A DNA stretch of 64,000 nt. It comes from Pedobacter ghigonis (GTDB lineage Bacteria > Bacteroidota > Bacteroidia > Sphingobacteriales > Sphingobacteriaceae). Position 1 is the first letter of the stretch. Each line of letters begins with the position of its first letter. Position numbers and translations under genes: made by a program. The stretch is taken from contig NZ_CAESCM010000014.1 in NCBI RefSeq assembly GCF_903166585.1, positions 62,001 through 126,000 of the forward strand. The letters are read 5' to 3'. The notes under the pieces were generated by a model. The model was not told the DNA's origin and did not search any database. It saw nothing but the letters and a program-made list of their open reading frames with translations. Below are positions 62,181-64,000 of this stretch, piece after piece.

Positions 62181-63497
62181 TTAGAATACAAGTTTTGACC
62201 AACCAGCAGCCCAGCTCGGTAAAGTAACTGTAGCCGGAGAACCTGGTGTATTGTACCATGGTTGTGTAACACCAAAAGCACTGGCGTTGGTTGCGTTAAC
62301 AACTAAAGTGTTGCTACCGCCATCAACATAAGTACCAACAGCAGCTGTGATTGAATTGGTGAAACCGTGAACAGATGTGCTAGAGATATCTGAAAGACTT
62401 GCATTAGCATCACCATCGAAAGCAATACCAGTATTGTAACCAGATACAATTACACCGATTAAACTAACTTCCGAACCTCTACGCTCGCGGATACCGCTAC
62501 GGTAACCTAAACCAGAGATACCACTGGTGTTTTCAGTTCCGAAAATGCTTACGTTTTGTAAAGTTGGGTGTGTTTTAGGGGTTAAGCTAAATGTAGCATC
62601 TTCAGCAGGAGCATTGTTATCAGATTCGATACCGTTCGAATCACTGTTACCACCGCTTGTGCTGTGTGTAGCATTTTTATCGGCAATGGCTACACAGTCA
62701 CTTAATATACCGGTAAAACCGTTATCGAAATCAAACTGATCATCATCAGAAGCTAAAGCAATTAAATTGCTTGGGCTAACGGTACCACCGAAAAATTCGA
62801 ATCCATCATCTAAACCATAAGAAACCTGTACGTGATCGATTGTAGTACCACTACCAACACCACCTAAAGTTAAACCGTTAACCTCTACGTTTGCTGCTAA
62901 CTGGAAACCTGCATATTCAATACGTACGTATTGTAAAGTACCGCGGTTATCTTCGTCATTTGTGCCTCCATAGTAGAATTTATCCTCATTGGCTAAACCT
63001 TCAATCAGCTTGCTGTTAACGTTAATTTTTGCGTTACCTAAAACAATTACACCACCAAAATCGCCAGGCGTACCGGTTGTACCTGCGTTACCATCTAAAA
63101 GGTTACGGCTGGTAAATACGATTGGGTTTTCGGCTGTACCAATTGCGCTGATGTTACCGTCTTTTGCAACTACCAAAACACCATTTTGTACACCTGGTGT
63201 ATTTACCGAAGCTTTGATGTAAGTACCGGCCTGGATGGTTAAGGTTGCACCATTTCTAACGGTTACCACACCACTTAGTTCGTAAACGTTTCCTGCGGTC
63301 CAGGTTACAGAGCTGGTAATGTCTCCGCTTACGGTTACTACTGGTAAAGATGATTGTGCGTAATCTGCTGCCGAAGTGCTGCGGTTACCGAATGCATCAG
63401 AACCACCTTCGTTTTTTTTACAAGCTGTAAATGAAACAGCAACAATTGATAATAGGCCGATTAAATTTTTTAAGTTTTTCATGTTTTTGTTTTCCAT
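62181..63497 (-). CDS. Right-handed beta-helix-like surface lipoprotein
   Basis: 438 residues; signal with lipobox FTACKK. An alternative ATG is 15 bp inside. The mature protein is Gly/Asn/Thr-rich with repeated short strands (GATLTIQAGTYIKA, ISAIGTAENPIVFTS, FGGVIVLGNAKIN) as in parallel beta-helix proteins. Such lipoproteins often follow a TonB-dependent receptor in Bacteroidota, as here (3' end of one at 63859). Ligand unknown. Confidence 0.85.
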   Translation of the reverse strand: MENKNMKNLKNLIGLLSIVAVSFTACKKNEGGSDAFGNRSTSAADYAQSSLPVVTVSGDITSSVTWTAGNVYELSGVVTVRNGATLTIQAGTYIKASVNTPGVQNGVLVVAKDGNISAIGTAENPIVFTSRNLLDGNAGTTGTPGDFGGVIVLGNAKINVNSKLIEGLANEDKFYYGGTNDEDNRGTLQYVRIEYAGFQLAANVEVNGLTLGGVGSGTTIDHVQVSYGLDDGFEFFGGTVSPSNLIALASDDDQFDFDNGFTGILSDCVAIADKNATHSTSGGNSDSNGIESDNNAPAEDATFSLTPKTHPTLQNVSIFGTENTSGISGLGYRSGIRERRGSEVSLIGVIVSGYNTGIAFDGDANASLSDISSTSVHGFTNSITAAVGTYVDGGSNTLVVNATNASAFGVTQPWYNTPGSPATVTLPSWAAGWSKLVF

Positions 63498-63858
63498 AGG
63501 ATATTATTTCATATCCATGTTCATATAGGTTGATTTTTTGGATCATTCGAACCTTTTTAATTCTATCTCTTTCTGTTTTTTTGAAATAAAATATATTTTG
63601 TGTCCGAATGGGTTGAATTTTTTTATCTTAGTGTTTCTTATCGATTTAACTAAGCATTGCTGTTAAACTCCCTGGGTTTTTAACAGAAGGTTTTTAAAAT
63701 ATTCGGGCTTTGTCCTGATCTGCCGTTCTAAGAGAAATGATCGGTTTAAACGAAGGGTTCTGATACAACCTTTCGTTTTTTTATGGCTATACAGGAAACG
63801 ATGTTCCTCCTTTCTTGCTAAATGGTGTAACCTTATTGATTTTGTTTTTCATGGTAGT
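63498..63858. other. Intergenic region between TonB receptor and lipoprotein gene
   Basis: 361 bp. It holds a hairpin with a plus-strand T tract (AACGAAGGGTT 63749-63759 with AACCTTTCGTT 63767-63777, then TTTTTT) and a 21-codon minus frame at 63787-63852 (MKNKINKVTPFSKKGGTSFP). Neither has clear meaning. No full gene seen. Confidence 0.5.
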
Positions 63859-64000
63859 TTAAAAATTATAGGTAATGGAAGTACTGTAGGTGCGGCCAAA
63901 CTTTTGTTTAAATGTGATTTGGTCTCCATCGTCGTATTTGTTGCTAAAACCTGATTTTAAGCGCATCATATTACTTGTGTCGATTCCATCGAAAACGTAA
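63859..64000 (-). CDS. TonB-dependent receptor, C-terminal end only
   Basis: 47 codons visible, ending FGRTYSTSITYNF and a TAA at 63859-63861. The alternating pattern and terminal aromatic residue are those of a last outer-membrane beta strand. The gene continues beyond 64000. It is upstream of the two lipoprotein genes on the same strand. Confidence 0.75.
   Translation of the reverse strand, partial: YVFDGIDTSNMMRLKSGFSNKYDDGDQITFKQKFGRTYSTSITYNF

Overview
The window looks like a chromosomal segment of a Pedobacter-like Bacteroidota (Sphingobacteriaceae). Evidence from the sequence: three SusC-type receptors (two paired with SusD, one truncated by the left edge), ECF-sigma/FecR pairs, a fused ccoNO, A-rich gene starts without strong Shine-Dalgarno sites, and -7 boxes of the Bacteroidota form TAnnTTTG. 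There are no rRNAs, prophages, insertion sequences or CRISPR arrays. One tRNA-Pro(GGG) is present.

Layout. 1-2292: 5' part of a SusC-like receptor (minus). 2507-7735: an AraC regulator, the tRNA, about 1 kb of repeat-rich non-coding DNA, an NTF2-like protein, a DinB-like protein, and an SDR/AraC pair. 7736-22604 (minus): a respiratory island. In transcription order it holds a Cys-rich protein resembling nitronate monooxygenases, a FixL-like PAS kinase, a receiver-CRP fusion regulator, a lone D-lactate-dehydrogenase N-domain with a Cys tail, hemN, ccoI, ccoS, fused ccoNO, an unlisted 51-residue ccoQ-like gene, single-haem ccoP, ccoG, ccoH and a TauE/DsbD-like membrane protein. 22786-28302: a divalent-cation RND system whose pump is fused to its TolC-like partner. 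28392-32311: small unknown genes and a TetR/HMA-like/MFS operon. 32774-40391: a second RND-adaptor-TolC system with its two-component regulator. 40550-48947 and 51003-59620: two ECF sigma/FecR/SusC/SusD operons, one ending in a TlpA-like thioredoxin protein and the other in a phosphodiesterase-alkaline phosphatase fusion. 59944-60848: a metallophosphoesterase split from its signal peptide by a frame change. 60998-64000 (minus): two lipoproteins downstream of a TonB receptor whose 3' end is in the window.

The most interesting part is the respiratory island. The kinase keeps the FixL haem-ligand His and distal Arg. The regulator beside it joins a FixJ-like receiver to a FixK/FNR-like DNA-binding module and has no iron-sulfur cysteines. 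Two promoters in the island carry a TGA-N6-TCA dyad at exactly the same distance from a -7 box, and a third carries half of it. This suggests a compact oxygen-response circuit in which one fused protein does the work of FixJ and FixK, controlling high-affinity oxidase, anaerobic haem synthesis and two unstudied Cys-rich proteins.

The intergenic DNA is unusually rich in repeats: nested palindromic elements of the CCACAAAGG/CCACGGA type at three places, a 182-bp tandem duplication, short palindromes, and a TTAACC array that changes orientation midway in front of the second anti-sigma gene.
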